64,000 bases of DNA, taken from Actinomycetota bacterium. Lineage in GTDB: Bacteria > Actinomycetota > Actinomycetes > Nanopelagicales > Nanopelagicaceae. The translations under genes and the position numbers were made by a program. Where the stretch lies: positions 1 to 64,000 of the forward strand of contig VGAL01000003.1 of assembly GCA_016870715.1 (NCBI GenBank), in the 5' to 3' direction. The notes beneath the pieces were generated by a model. It made no database searches and was not told the DNA's origin. It worked only from the letters and a program-made list of their open reading frames with translations. Every line of letters starts with the position of its first letter. The stretch's first letter is position 1. Of the stretch, positions 54,825 through 63,938 are shown piece after piece.

Positions 54825-56033
54825 GTGTCCCAACCCGCCAAACCCCGGATTTCTAAGCGCATCGCAGCGATCGCCGAATCAGCCACCCTTGCAGTCGATG
54901 GAAAAGCTAAAGCCCTCAAAGCAGCCGGTCGCCCCGTCATTGGCTTTGGCGCTGGTGAGCCAGATTTTCCTACCCCCGGATATATCGTCGATGCTGCTGA
55001 AAAGGCGGTCCGAGTTGTAGCAAATCATCGATATACACCCACGCCAGGATTGCCTGAACTCCGCCAAGCGATTGTCGCGAAAACCTTACGTGACTCTCAA
55101 TTCGAGATAACTGTCGACAACGTACTCGTAACAAATGGTGGCAAGCAGGCTGTATATCAATCCATCGCAACAATCGTTGATCAAGGAGATGAGGTTATTC
55201 TTCCCGCTCCTTATTGGACCACCTACCCGGAATGCATTCGTTTAGCAGGTGGTATTCCGATTGAAGTCTTTGCAGATGAGACGAGCAATTATTGCGTGAG
55301 CGTGGAACAACTTGAAGCAGCCCGGACACCGAAGACAAAGGCACTGATTTTCTGTTCGCCAAGTAATCCAACTGGTTCGGTGTACACCCCAGAACAAGTG
55401 CGGGCAATCGGTGAGTGGGCACTCAAACATGGAATTTGGATTATCACCGATGAGATTTACGAACATTTGCGTTATGACGGCGTGCAAGCTCCATCCTTAC
55501 CTGTTTTAATTCCCGAGTTGGCCGATCAAACAATCATCCTTAATGGGGTCGCGAAGACTTATGCGATGACGGGCTGGCGAGTGGGTTGGATGATTGGCCC
55601 TAAAGATGTAATTAAAGCAGCAACAAACTTACAATCTCATCTGACAAGCAACGTATCGAATGTGGCTCAACGGGCAGCAATTGCTGCGCTCACTGGTGAT
55701 CTCAGTGCTGTTGAAGAGATGAAAGTTGCCTTCGATCGTCGACGTAAATTGATCGTCAAAATGCTTAATGAAATTGATGGGTTTGAATGTCCAATGCCTC
55801 AAGGTGCATTTTATGTTTATCCAGCAGTCCATAAGGTGCTAGGTCGCGAAATTCGCGGAAAGAAACCCACGTCTAGCTCTGAACTGGCAACGTTGATTCT
55901 TGATGAGGTCGAAGTTGCAGCCGTTCCTGGTGAAGCATTTGGGCCATCTGGATATCTTCGCTTCTCTTATGCGTTAAGCGATGAAGATATCGTCGAGGGA
56001 ATTTCACGTATCAAAAAACTCATTAATGGCTAG
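54825..56033 (+). CDS. aspC: Aspartate/aromatic aminotransferase, class I
   Basis: 402 residues from GTG 54825 ([19 protein letters not shown]). PLP lysine in [38 protein letters not shown] and the terminal arginine in [10 protein letters not shown]. Most likely aspartate transaminase, linking oxaloacetate and glutamate; the exact substrate is not certain. A longer frame to 54630 would run across tRNA-Trp and is rejected. Convergent with murB, overlapping by 11 bases. Confidence 0.95.
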   Translation: MSQPAKPRISKRIAAIAESATLAVDGKAKALKAAGRPVIGFGAGEPDFPTPGYIVDAAEKAVRVVANHRYTPTPGLPELRQAIVAKTLRDSQFEITVDNVLVTNGGKQAVYQSIATIVDQGDEVILPAPYWTTYPECIRLAGGIPIEVFADETSNYCVSVEQLEAARTPKTKALIFCSPSNPTGSVYTPEQVRAIGEWALKHGIWIITDEIYEHLRYDGVQAPSLPVLIPELADQTIILNGVAKTYAMTGWRVGWMIGPKDVIKAATNLQSHLTSNVSNVAQRAAIAALTGDLSAVEEMKVAFDRRRKLIVKMLNEIDGFECPMPQGAFYVYPAVHKVLGREIRGKKPTSSSELATLILDEVEVAAVPGEAFGPSGYLRFSYALSDEDIVEGISRIKKLING

Positions 56034-57039
56034 TTAGGTCGCAATTCACAAGTCGGACTTCGGGCTCAAGTGCAATTCCAAACTTCGTCCTTACAGCCTC
56101 CTGACAGGCTTTTGCTAGTTCAATCAAATCGTCGCTACGCGCCTGACTAAGATTTGCCAGCGCGAGAACATGCTTAGTGGATATTCCAGCGCCTGCATGT
56201 CTTTGGCCTTTCTTTATCCCCGATTGTTCGAGTAACCATGCAGCGGAAAGTTTCACTGTGCCATCAGGGTTTGGCCATTGCGGTGCTGCTTGAGGTAAGC
56301 CAGTTGCAAATTCTGAAGTCACTGAAGGGTTAACAAAGAAAGAACCAGCTGACCAGGTATCTCGATCATGTTCTGAAAGGAGCATGCCCTTGCGCTCTCT
56401 TATCTTTAAGACTCGCTCGCGGACTGCACTTACTGATGCGCGCTCTCCCACTTTGATTTCTAATTCATTTGCAAGCTCAGAATATGTTATGGGAATAGAT
56501 AACTCGCCTCTCTTTAATTGGACTGTTACATCTAGTATCACAAAACGGTTTGGCTCTTCTTTGAATAGCGAGCTGCGGTAACCGAACCCACATTGATTTG
56601 GAGTAAAGGTACTCTGCTCCTTTGCGACTCGATCCCAAGTGCGTACGCGTGCCACAACCTCTTTGAGCTCTTGGCCATACGCGCCAATATTCTGAATAGG
56701 CGCCGCACCTACTCGACCAGGAATGCCGCTCAGCGTTTCAAGACCAGAGAACCCCGCTGCGACGGTCTGTCCCACGAAAGCATCCCATTCCACACCAGCA
56801 GCAACTGTGATCATTCCGCCGGAGCAAGCGTCATAATCCAATTCACTTCCCTGGTTACTGATCCGCAACACTGTTCCATCAAAATCAGAGTCGCCAGCAA
56901 GAATGTTTGAGCCCCCACCAATAACTTGCACGGGTTCAGATTTGTTAACGGTTTTAAGAATTATCTCTTCTGAGGTTCCTTCGACAAACTCTGATATCAA
57001 TCCGCCTACACGAAAAGTTGTCAGGTCGGAGAATCTCAT
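56023..57039 (-). CDS. murB: UDP-N-acetylenolpyruvoylglucosamine reductase
   Basis: 338 residues, type I MurB. FAD-binding domain ([41 protein letters not shown]) and the catalytic serine in [10 protein letters not shown]. Makes UDP-MurNAc. The last codons overlap aspC on the other strand. Confidence 0.97.
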   Translation of the reverse strand: MRFSDLTTFRVGGLISEFVEGTSEEIILKTVNKSEPVQVIGGGSNILAGDSDFDGTVLRISNQGSELDYDACSGGMITVAAGVEWDAFVGQTVAAGFSGLETLSGIPGRVGAAPIQNIGAYGQELKEVVARVRTWDRVAKEQSTFTPNQCGFGYRSSLFKEEPNRFVILDVTVQLKRGELSIPITYSELANELEIKVGERASVSAVRERVLKIRERKGMLLSEHDRDTWSAGSFFVNPSVTSEFATGLPQAAPQWPNPDGTVKLSAAWLLEQSGIKKGQRHAGAGISTKHVLALANLSQARSDDLIELAKACQEAVRTKFGIALEPEVRLVNCDLTSH

Positions 57040-57048
57040 GCGAAAAGA

Positions 57049-57735
57049 TTACCGGCGCGATGCAAGAATCCCTAGATTCCCGCGGAAACGCTTGAGTAAA
57101 CGTTGGTAATTCTCCTTGGAATGCTTCTCTCGATAAGCGCTATCGACATCGTAGTATCCGTGATGGCGCTCTTGAGCCAGTGGCAATTCAACTTGTACCA
57201 ATTTGCCACCTGCTTCCCGGAGGGCAAGTGAAAACTCTAGATCTGCATTTCTGTAATACTTAGCGCTCGGATTTGCACCAACAGCCTTTGCAAATTTCCG
57301 ATTGAGGACCATAAAGTAACCAAAAAGCACATCTACTTCTCCTGGGCCTTTGTCATCTACTGATCGCCATTCATCGTCAAGATTTATTAATCCACCGCGC
57401 CAACCAACCCCCACAACTCCATCAGAGAATGTAGAAATCACATCTGGAAAGGGATTGGCTAAAAAACGAGTTGAAGGATCCATGAGTGTTATGTAGTCGC
57501 TGCTCACCTCTTCGAGCAGAAGATTTACCACGTTCGACCAACCCAGCCGTTGTTTCTGATAGTTAATGCTTACTCGTGGCTTGAATGCTTCGAGAGGTTC
57601 GAAATCTTGTTTGCCATTGACCACGATATAGATTGGGGCTTGTGAATTTTCGATTACAGCTCTAACTGAATCGAGAAAGTCCTCGAGATAACCATCTAGA
57701 ATCAGGGTAACTGTGATATCGCGCTCGCTTATCAC
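57049..57735 (-). CDS. Family 2-like glycosyltransferase
   Basis: About 228 residues, soluble GT-A-type fold: VTLILDGYLEDFLDSV start, a central LGWSNVVNLLLEEVSSDYITLMDPSTRF (DxD-like site) and YRNADLEFSLALREAG. The start is taken as GTG 57735, overlapping the hadB stop by 4 bases. It lies between hadB and murB, where I do not recall a glycosyltransferase in other actinobacteria. A cell-surface glycan role is a reasonable but unproven guess. Confidence 0.8.
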   Translation of the reverse strand: MISERDITVTLILDGYLEDFLDSVRAVIENSQAPIYIVVNGKQDFEPLEAFKPRVSINYQKQRLGWSNVVNLLLEEVSSDYITLMDPSTRFLANPFPDVISTFSDGVVGVGWRGGLINLDDEWRSVDDKGPGEVDVLFGYFMVLNRKFAKAVGANPSAKYYRNADLEFSLALREAGGKLVQVELPLAQERHHGYYDVDSAYREKHSKENYQRLLKRFRGNLGILASRR

Positions 57736-58151
57736 AATCGAATTCGAGCTTTCGTCTGACCAAGTACTTTCACGCCTTCGCATAGCGCCGTAACTTCTAC
57801 GGTAACTTCAGACTCACTTACCTCTCCCACCCGTCCGGAGAAAGTAATCGTGGTGTCACGGTCAGAAGTAACCACGACAGGCTTAGTGAACCTCGTAGAA
57901 AATTCCACTACATCTTTATCTGAACCAACCCAAAGACGGACCCAAAGACGGATGGCCTCTCCGGCGAGCGCCATTGTGTACATCCCATGTGCAATGACAT
58001 TTGGTAGCCCAACAGATTTAGCAAATTCTTCATCTAAATGAATTGGATTGTGGTCTCCACTTGCCATCGCATATGCGCGTAATTTTTCTCTGTTCACCGT
58101 CATAGTTTGTTCGGGAAGTTCCTGTCCCGATTGGAAACTGGTAATAATCAT
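57732..58151 (-). CDS. hadB: MaoC-like (R)-hydroxyacyl dehydratase, HadB type
   Basis: 139 residues. Hydratase-2 motif: YAMASGDHNPIHLDEEFAKSVGLP followed by NVIAHGMYTM, with the catalytic Asp-His pair. Probably works with the HadA-like partner to dehydrate hydroxyacyl-ACP. Overlaps hadA by 4 bases. Confidence 0.92.
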   Translation of the reverse strand: MIITSFQSGQELPEQTMTVNREKLRAYAMASGDHNPIHLDEEFAKSVGLPNVIAHGMYTMALAGEAIRLWVRLWVGSDKDVVEFSTRFTKPVVVTSDRDTTITFSGRVGEVSESEVTVEVTALCEGVKVLGQTKARIRL

Positions 58152-58549
58152 GATTGTTCACCCCGAAAAACAAGAGTGGACCAAGTTGATGAGAGTAGTA
58201 CTCCCGTCACAGCATCAGAGAAATCTGTCCTGATGGAGATGAATTCATTTCCAGCAAGGCTCTTATAACTTTCAATCTCGCTTACTGAAAGCAATTCATC
58301 TCCTGCGGCAAATGGACGATGGTGCAGGAACCTCTGATCACCATGAACCACTCGCGACCAATCAAATCCCAAGGTTGGGAGGAATTCTTCGGCGGCCTTA
58401 ACTGAGAACACGATCAGGTAGGTGGGTGGAGCGCTTCCAGGTTCGGCGCCAATGGCTCTAGCAAATACATCGAGCGAATCAGCGGTGATTTTATTTCGAA
58501 GCGAAGATGAAAATCGGCGCCCGATTAATTCGGGGCCGTGCACTGCCAT
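58148..58549 (-). CDS. hadA: MaoC-like N-terminal dehydratase subunit, HadA type
   Basis: 133 residues of hot-dog fold lacking the catalytic motif, as expected of the structural partner: AIGAEPGSAPPTYLIVF, VVHGDQRFLHHRPFAAGDEL. The rpmG-hadA-hadB order is the one known near secE in actinobacteria. Presence does not imply mycolic acids. Confidence 0.9.
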   Translation of the reverse strand: MAVHGPELIGRRFSSSLRNKITADSLDVFARAIGAEPGSAPPTYLIVFSVKAAEEFLPTLGFDWSRVVHGDQRFLHHRPFAAGDELLSVSEIESYKSLAGNEFISIRTDFSDAVTGVLLSSTWSTLVFRGEQS

Positions 58550-58552
58550 GGA

Positions 58553-58723
58553 TTAACGGCTCTCCCGATGGAGCGTGCTCGCCTTGCACCGTGGGCAGAA
58601 TTTCTTCATCTCGAGCCGGTCCGGATCGTTGCGACGATTCTTCTTGGTTATGTAGTTGCGCTCTTTGCACTCCACGCAGGCCATAGTGATCTTTGGGCGG
58701 ATATCCGCGCTCTTGCTGGCCAT
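58553..58723 (-). CDS. rpmG: 50S ribosomal protein L33
   Basis: 56 residues: [54 protein letters not shown]. Two CxxC pairs make it the zinc form. Stop at 58553, three bases before the hadA start. Confidence 0.97.
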   Translation of the reverse strand: MASKSADIRPKITMACVECKERNYITKKNRRNDPDRLEMKKFCPRCKASTLHRESR

Positions 58724-58791
58724 CGTCGTACTCCTTATATAAGTAATGTGCGGGAGGAAGGCTACCTGCTAGCCCACCTCTTTCGGAAATC

Positions 58792-58868
58792 TGGTAGCGG
58801 AGGCCGGATTTGAACCGGCGACACAGCGATTATGAGCCGCTTGCTCTACCAAGCTGAGCTACCCCGCC
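58792..58868 (-). tRNA. trnM: tRNA-Met (CAT)
   Basis: Acceptor GGCGGGG, D-arm AGCTCAGCTTGGTAGAGC, anticodon loop CTCATAA, T-arm GCCGGTTCAAATCCGGC; the 3' CCA is encoded. The first base pair is G-U rather than the mismatch of initiator tRNA and the anticodon stem lacks three G-C pairs, so it is the elongator form. Confidence 0.94.
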
Positions 58869-58869
58869 G

Positions 58870-58942
58870 AGCCCCCCAACGGAATCGAACCGTTGACCTT
58901 TTCCTTACCATGGAAACGCTCTACCTACTGAGCTAGGGGGGC
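58870..58942 (-). tRNA. trnT: tRNA-Thr (GGT)
   Basis: Acceptor GCCCCCC/GGGGGGC, anticodon stem TTTCC/GGAAA with loop ATGGTAA (anticodon GGT), T-arm AACGGTTCGATTCCGTT. CCA not encoded. One base from tRNA-Met. Confidence 0.95.
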
Positions 58943-58966
58943 AGTACTGAAGGGGAAAAGGGTACC

Positions 58967-60283
58967 TCAGTTTGAGGCCGGTCGCTCCAACATCTCCGTC
59001 ACAAGCGCTGCGATGGCTGAGCGCTCGCTACGTACCAGGGTCACATGGGCAAAGAGTGGATCGCCTTTGAGAGCTTCGATCACTGCAACCACTCCGTCAT
59101 GCCGACCTACGCGCAAGTTATCTCGCTGCGCCACATCATGCGTAAGGACAACGCGCGAACCCTGACCAATTCGTGAGAGCACAGTTAGGAGGACGCCGCG
59201 TTCTAGCGATTGCGCTTCATCGACAATCACAAATGAATCATGGAGTGAGCGACCACGAATATGAGTCAGTGGAAGAACCTCAATCAGTCCGCGCGCCATA
59301 ATCTCTTCGATAACATGTTGACTAACAAGAGCGCCCAACGTGTCGAATACTGCTTGTGCCCACGGTGACATCTTCTCGCCCTCACTACCAGGGAGGTATC
59401 CGAGTTCTTGACCACCAACTGGATAGAGCGGCCTGAAGATGATGATCTTCTTATGCAATCTTCGTTCCATCACCGCTTCAAGCCCTGCACAAATTGCTAG
59501 CGCACTCTTGCCAGTGCCGGCGCGACCACCGAGTGAAACGATGCCAATTTCGTTATCGAGCAATAGGTCAAGCGCGATTCGCTGCTCAGCGCTTCTTCCG
59601 TGAAGTCCGAATGCATCTCGATCGCCACGAACCAGTCTTAATTTGCGATCGTGTGTGATTCGGGCTAATGCACTCCCCTTATTCGAGTGGATTACGACAC
59701 CAGTGTGCACCGGCAGGTCCTTGATCTCATCACAGACAACTTGTTCGCTCTGATAGAGCTGATCGACAACTTCTGACGCGAGCGTCATTTCGGTGATTCC
59801 AGTCCATCCACTACTTACTGCAAGTTCTGCTCGATATTCTTCAGCGACTATTCCCACCGCCGATGCTTTAACTCTTAGAGGCAAATCTTTAGTAACGAGT
59901 ACAACCTCTCGCCCATCACGTTTCAAATTTCGTGCAACAGCAAGGACCCGCGAATCATTCGTTCCATCTCGAAAGAAACTTGATGGCAGCCCAGTACTAT
60001 CACTGTGATTCAATTCCACGGTGAACGTTCCACCACTTTCATTAATCATCATTGGAGCATCAAGGCGCCCGTGTTCAACCCGCAAATCATCCAGGCTCCT
60101 GAGCGCAGCACGAGCAAAATATCCAAGCTCCGGATGGTCTCGTTTACTCTCTAATTCAGAGATGACAACAATCGGCAGTACAACTTCATGTTCGTCAAAG
60201 CGATGGAGGGCCGCTGGATCAGCGAGTAAGACGCTGGTATCTAGTACATAAGTCTTTCGAGTGTTGCCCGTCTCACCTGGCAC
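58967..60283 (-). CDS. phoH: PIN domain-PhoH ATPase
   Basis: 438 residues, the PhoH2 architecture. An N-terminal PIN nuclease ([32 protein letters not shown] with the acidic residues) is fused to a PhoH helicase-type ATPase ([27 protein letters not shown]). Related proteins unwind and cut RNA. GTG start 60283 follows TAGATT by seven bases without a ribosome binding site, suggesting a leaderless message. Confidence 0.94.
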   Translation of the reverse strand: MPGETGNTRKTYVLDTSVLLADPAALHRFDEHEVVLPIVVISELESKRDHPELGYFARAALRSLDDLRVEHGRLDAPMMINESGGTFTVELNHSDSTGLPSSFFRDGTNDSRVLAVARNLKRDGREVVLVTKDLPLRVKASAVGIVAEEYRAELAVSSGWTGITEMTLASEVVDQLYQSEQVVCDEIKDLPVHTGVVIHSNKGSALARITHDRKLRLVRGDRDAFGLHGRSAEQRIALDLLLDNEIGIVSLGGRAGTGKSALAICAGLEAVMERRLHKKIIIFRPLYPVGGQELGYLPGSEGEKMSPWAQAVFDTLGALVSQHVIEEIMARGLIEVLPLTHIRGRSLHDSFVIVDEAQSLERGVLLTVLSRIGQGSRVVLTHDVAQRDNLRVGRHDGVVAVIEALKGDPLFAHVTLVRSERSAIAALVTEMLERPASN

Positions 60284-60328
60284 GGTATGTAATCTAGAAC
60301 TGTCGGCAGGGGTAACTGCTACGACACG

Positions 60329-61105
60329 CTATCGGCCAAAGCGACGATTTCGTTGGGCATAAGCCCTTAGCGCACGGAGGAAATCTAGGCGACGGAAATC
60401 TGGCCAAAACGCTTCGCAGAAGTAGAACTCAGAGTGGGCGCTCTGCCAGAGCAAGAATCCTGAGAGACGCTGTTCACCGGAAGTTCTTATGACAAGGTCC
60501 GGGTCGGGCTGACCTGCCGTGTATAAGTGTCGAGAGATCTCCTCCATCGTTAACTTATCTATTGCCGATTCAAGGTTCTCGCCCCTGTGAAGGTTCTCGC
60601 TAAGTAACTGTCGAACTGCGTCGGTGATCTCGCGTCTTCCGCCATAACCAATCGCGAGATTCACCGCTAGCTCTTCTCGTTTCGGACTCTTTGTGACTGC
60701 ATCCTTTAGGCGCACATTCAACCACTCAGGTAACAACTCTGTAGCGCCCATAAAATGTAATTTCCAACGACCGAACTTAGAGAGCGCCTCAACTGTTTCT
60801 GCGATGATTTCGAGAAGTGGTTCCAACTCACTTTTCTCTCGGGTGAGATTATCTGTTGAGAGCATCCACAAAGTAACAACTCTGACTTTTGATTCCTCGC
60901 ACCAGGTAAGAAAATCGATAATCTTTCGAGCACCGGCGCTGTGTCCACTTTTAGAAGAAGCGAGGTTTGCTTTAGCCCAGCGGCGATTACCATCGAGAAT
61001 TACCCCAACGTGTTTAGGTGTCGCCTCAGAATCGAGTTTTCGAAAGAGTCGAGCTTCGTAAAGCGGATAGATGATGCTCTTTACAATACTTTTTATCAAT
61101 CGCAT
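60329..61105 (-). CDS. uppS: Short-chain Z-isoprenyl diphosphate synthase (UppS family)
   Basis: 258 residues: VGVILDGNRRWAKAN (catalytic Asp), SGHSAGARKI, LWMLSTDNLTRE and DLVIRTSGEQRLSGFLLWQ. The N-terminal NRRWAK form and leading basic helix resemble actinobacterial Z-farnesyl or decaprenyl synthases. Provides lipid carrier for wall synthesis. Confidence 0.93.
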   Translation of the reverse strand: MRLIKSIVKSIIYPLYEARLFRKLDSEATPKHVGVILDGNRRWAKANLASSKSGHSAGARKIIDFLTWCEESKVRVVTLWMLSTDNLTREKSELEPLLEIIAETVEALSKFGRWKLHFMGATELLPEWLNVRLKDAVTKSPKREELAVNLAIGYGGRREITDAVRQLLSENLHRGENLESAIDKLTMEEISRHLYTAGQPDPDLVIRTSGEQRLSGFLLWQSAHSEFYFCEAFWPDFRRLDFLRALRAYAQRNRRFGR

Positions 61106-61110
61106 GGGCT

Positions 61111-61416
61111 TTACAGATTCTGGGCTAATTTCTGGGCTTTACGCTCTGTGATGAATGACGCGATGGGAAGTGTGCCGGCAAGAGTAAAGAGAATTACTCG
61201 TTTGATTTGCCAACCTGCTCGAACTGCAAGATTGACTGTTGCTAATACATACAGCGCATACACATAACCATGAACAATTGGGATCCAGAGGACTTTTTCT
61301 TCGATACTGGGCAGATTAAGTAGATATTTGACTGGCAATTCAATAAACCAAAGGAGAAGCGACATGATTCCCGCGGCCACACTCATAATGCGATATCTAG
61401 TCAGGACTGAAGGCAT
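61111..61416 (-). CDS. DUF3817 membrane protein
   Basis: 101 residues, three membrane helices: YRIMSVAAGIMSLLLWFIELP, VHGYVYALYVLATVNLAVRA and a third near the end. Function unknown. An actinobacterial family as far as I recall, often near SURF1 or cytochrome-related genes. Confidence 0.82.
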   Translation of the reverse strand: MPSVLTRYRIMSVAAGIMSLLLWFIELPVKYLLNLPSIEEKVLWIPIVHGYVYALYVLATVNLAVRAGWQIKRVILFTLAGTLPIASFITERKAQKLAQNL

Positions 61417-61425
61417 AACTTAATC

Positions 61426-62106
61426 CTAGCTCTGAGATTCACTCTTGGATCGAATTAATGGTAGCGCCAGCGCCAATAACGCCATTAGCCACCAGACGAC
61501 CACATAGGAGATATGTTGCCAATAGAAGCCAGAAACTTTGATTACTGGAATCGGAGACGGAACTCTCTCAATCTCTATCTCAGGCTGCTCACTTTGAGCA
61601 ATGATGTATCCATCAAAGAAATCAGAGCCGAACTCCGAGAGCAGAAGCGCTGAATCGATTCGAGGCAAGAAACCTGATTTCACCTCGCCATATTTATTAT
61701 TAATCTGACTTGGCATTAGTCGTCCGACTACTTGAATTGACTCTCTTGAAATCGGGAGCGAGTCTGCACTTATGCCGCGTACGATTGCAATTTTTCCAGA
61801 ACCTTCAACTTGGAGTACGCCCACTAACCACGTACCTACTTTGCCATTCACATCCTCTTGATTAGGGGCTTGCAGATTGGACAGATATGTACCTCTAACT
61901 TGCACGATACGACTAAGCGCATCGTTACTCAAAGATTCGTTAGGTTGTGCAACCGATAACAACGCTACTGTTGCTCGCTCAGCCTGTGGTTTCGAGATTT
62001 CTTGCATCAACTGAGCCTTGTCGAGTTGCCATAAACCAAGTCTGAAAAAAATTACCGCGAAAAAAATAGCAACTACTACTACTCCGATTTTCTGACGATT
62101 AATCAC
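61426..62106 (-). CDS. SURF1-family cytochrome oxidase assembly protein
   Basis: 226 residues, an N-terminal helix and a C-terminal helix flanking an external domain: FRLGLWQLDKAQLM, VQVRGTYL, VGTWLVGVLQVEG, and HISYVVVWWLMALLAL. Helps insert heme into cytochrome oxidase, implying aerobic respiration. Confidence 0.88.
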   Translation of the reverse strand: MINRQKIGVVVVAIFFAVIFFRLGLWQLDKAQLMQEISKPQAERATVALLSVAQPNESLSNDALSRIVQVRGTYLSNLQAPNQEDVNGKVGTWLVGVLQVEGSGKIAIVRGISADSLPISRESIQVVGRLMPSQINNKYGEVKSGFLPRIDSALLLSEFGSDFFDGYIIAQSEQPEIEIERVPSPIPVIKVSGFYWQHISYVVVWWLMALLALALPLIRSKSESQS

Positions 62107-62114
62107 AACAAGCG

Positions 62115-62264
62115 CTATTTATCATTCTCGCGATTGGGATCCAGTTTCTGTATTCGCTTATAGCCACTCCGGATCACAAGTCCCACTGCAACAAAGAGCA
62201 AAAAGACCACAATCGACCCCACAGTTCCAGGATTGACGATTTCAGGATCAGGAATGGCGGCCAT
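62115..62264 (-). CDS. 49-residue single-helix membrane protein
   Basis: MAAIPDPEIVNPGTVGSIVV starts a protein with one membrane segment and a basic end (YKRIQKLDPNRENDK). Divergent from the DUF4307 gene. By position it resembles the small protein next to mca in mycobacteria (from memory), but no mca is present here. ATG 62264 lies seven bases after a -10-like TAGATT. Confidence 0.7.
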   Translation of the reverse strand: MAAIPDPEIVNPGTVGSIVVFLLFVAVGLVIRSGYKRIQKLDPNRENDK

Positions 62265-62270
62265 AGGCAA

Positions 62271-62277
62271 TAATCTA
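62271..62277. promoter_or_regulatory. Divergent promoter with shared -10
   Basis: The heptamer TAATCTA reads as TAATCT on the plus strand (toward GTG 62281) and TAGATT on the minus strand (toward ATG 62264). Only 16 bases separate the two starts and neither has a ribosome binding site. No clear -35 on either side. Confidence 0.45.
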
Positions 62278-62280
62278 CCC

Positions 62281-62643
62281 GTGAGCCCTTCAAAAGGTCG
62301 AATCAAAAGCCTTCTTCTGGCTGCGCTCTTCGCCCTATTTCTGGCAGGAATGAGCATTGCTGGTTTTCGTTTCGCAAATCCAGAGATCCGCTCTGATTTG
62401 GTCGCGTTCACAATCGATTCTGAAAATCAAACCACGATTCGATTCCTGATTACTCGAAAGAATCCGGCAAACCCGATTACCTGCAGAGTGATAGCACGTG
62501 ATTTCAGCACTGCAATAGTGGGTGACCGATTCGTTGAGATCGGTCCCGCAACCCAAAAACGGCTTGAGCTAAAAGAGGCGATTCCTACCCGTTCACGGGC
62601 CGTTACTGCCTCTGTCGTGCGGTGCTTACCAAAAGATAGGTAA
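62281..62643 (+). CDS. DUF4307 membrane-anchored protein
   Basis: 120 residues from GTG 62281. One N-terminal membrane helix (LLLAALFALFLAGMSIAGF), then an external beta-rich domain (TIRFLITRKNPANPITCRVIARD). Unknown function, conserved beside greA in actinobacteria. The 3' end carries a short inverted repeat (TTACC / GGTAA) before greA. Confidence 0.83.
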   Translation: MSPSKGRIKSLLLAALFALFLAGMSIAGFRFANPEIRSDLVAFTIDSENQTTIRFLITRKNPANPITCRVIARDFSTAIVGDRFVEIGPATQKRLELKEAIPTRSRAVTASVVRCLPKDR

Positions 62644-62655
62644 ACTTCACCAATC

Positions 62656-63138
62656 ATGAGTACCTCAAAAACTTGGCTAACCCAAGAGGCATACGACCGC
62701 CTCAAGGAGGAGTTAACCCACATCTCGACAAAAGGGCGCGAAGAGATTGTCGCCCGAATTGCCGCTGCTCGAGAGGAGGGCGACCTTAAAGAAAACGGTG
62801 GCTATCACGCAGCGCGGGAAGAACAAGGAAAATTAGAGGCGCGGATTCGCCAGCTCACTGCGATGCTTGAGAATGCTGAAGTGGGAAGTGCCCCTGTTGG
62901 AGATATGGAAGTTGTTTCATTGGGTTCGATGGTGACCGTAGAGATGGCTGGAGATACCATCGAATTTCTCTTGGGTTCAAGAGAGATTGGCGCCGAGAAT
63001 GTAAAAGTCTTCAGCGAAAAGTCTCCGCTGGGAAGCGCCGTACTGGGAAATAAAATCGGCGAGAGCGTGGATTATCTGCTACCTAATGGGAAGAGTAATA
63101 GCGTAAAGATTCTTTCAGTCAAACCATATTCCGGTTAA
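62656..63138 (+). CDS. greA: Transcription elongation factor GreA
   Basis: 160 residues: N-terminal coiled coil with the acidic tip (EEGDLKENGGYHAAREEQGK) and the C-terminal globular domain ending in PLGSAVLGNKIGESVDYLLP. Stimulates RNA cleavage by stalled polymerase. Convergent with the ABC permease, 8 bases apart. Confidence 0.96.
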   Translation: MSTSKTWLTQEAYDRLKEELTHISTKGREEIVARIAAAREEGDLKENGGYHAAREEQGKLEARIRQLTAMLENAEVGSAPVGDMEVVSLGSMVTVEMAGDTIEFLLGSREIGAENVKVFSEKSPLGSAVLGNKIGESVDYLLPNGKSNSVKILSVKPYSG

Positions 63139-63146
63139 GTTCCGAT

Positions 63147-63938
63147 TTATTTGGGCGTTACGTTCTTGTATTTTCGGACGCTCAAAGGAATAAATATCGC
63201 CATTAACAAACCAATGTAAATCAGAGACATAATCAATGGATTTTGTGACGGAAATGAATTTGCCGTCACACCAAATATCGGTTCTAAGCCAAAAAGATCA
63301 CGTACACCCGCAACCATCGTGGAAACTGGATTCCATTCAGCAACATATTGCAGAGGCCTTGGCATTCCAGTAGTTGGCGCGAATGCATTACTTAAGAAGG
63401 TCATTGGGAAGACGAAGAGGAAGACTGCGCTATTAGCCACGCGACTATCTCGCACTGAAAGGCCAACGAGAACGCCCATCCACGACATGGCATATCCAAA
63501 AATCAATAGGAATAGGAAACCGGCAAATACTTCGAAGAGACTTGAGCTTGGTCGCCACCCCACGAGTAACCCAGTAAATGCCATAACTATAAGAACGACA
63601 ACATTGAGCGTGGCATCTCCAAGAGTTCTTCCCACAACAACAGCCGATCGAGAAATTGGCAAGGATCGGAAGCGGTCAATAAGACCTTTTTGCATATCTT
63701 CGGCCAAGCCAAGCGCCGTGCTCGCCACGGTAAATGCGACAGTTTGGACGAATATTCCCGGCATCAGGAGTTGTACGTAATCGACACCTGGAGTGTTGAT
63801 CGCTCCCCCGAAGACATATCTAAATAAAAGCACGAACATCACCGGTTGAATAGTCGAGAAAATCAAGACCTCAGGAACCCGTAGCAATTGGAGGAGTTGG
63901 CGCTTAGTGATAACGAGCGCATCTCTCATGGCATTCAT
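63147..63938 (-). CDS. ABC-2 type export permease (DrrB-like)
   Basis: 263 residues with about six membrane helices: TIQPVMFVLLFRYVFGGAI, GIFVQTVAFTVASTALGLAEDMQKGLIDRFRSLPI (the ABC-2 family core) and MTFLSNAFAPTTGMP. Exports a drug or lipid with the ATPase whose gene precedes it. The ATG start overlaps that stop. Confidence 0.92.
   Translation of the reverse strand: MNAMRDALVITKRQLLQLLRVPEVLIFSTIQPVMFVLLFRYVFGGAINTPGVDYVQLLMPGIFVQTVAFTVASTALGLAEDMQKGLIDRFRSLPISRSAVVVGRTLGDATLNVVVLIVMAFTGLLVGWRPSSSLFEVFAGFLFLLIFGYAMSWMGVLVGLSVRDSRVANSAVFLFVFPMTFLSNAFAPTTGMPRPLQYVAEWNPVSTMVAGVRDLFGLEPIFGVTANSFPSQNPLIMSLIYIGLLMAIFIPLSVRKYKNVTPK

Noticed and set aside
57732-58549. HadA/HadB as evidence of mycolic acids
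   Set aside because: MaoC-type pairs occur beside secE in actinobacteria without mycolates; no other mycolate genes are seen.
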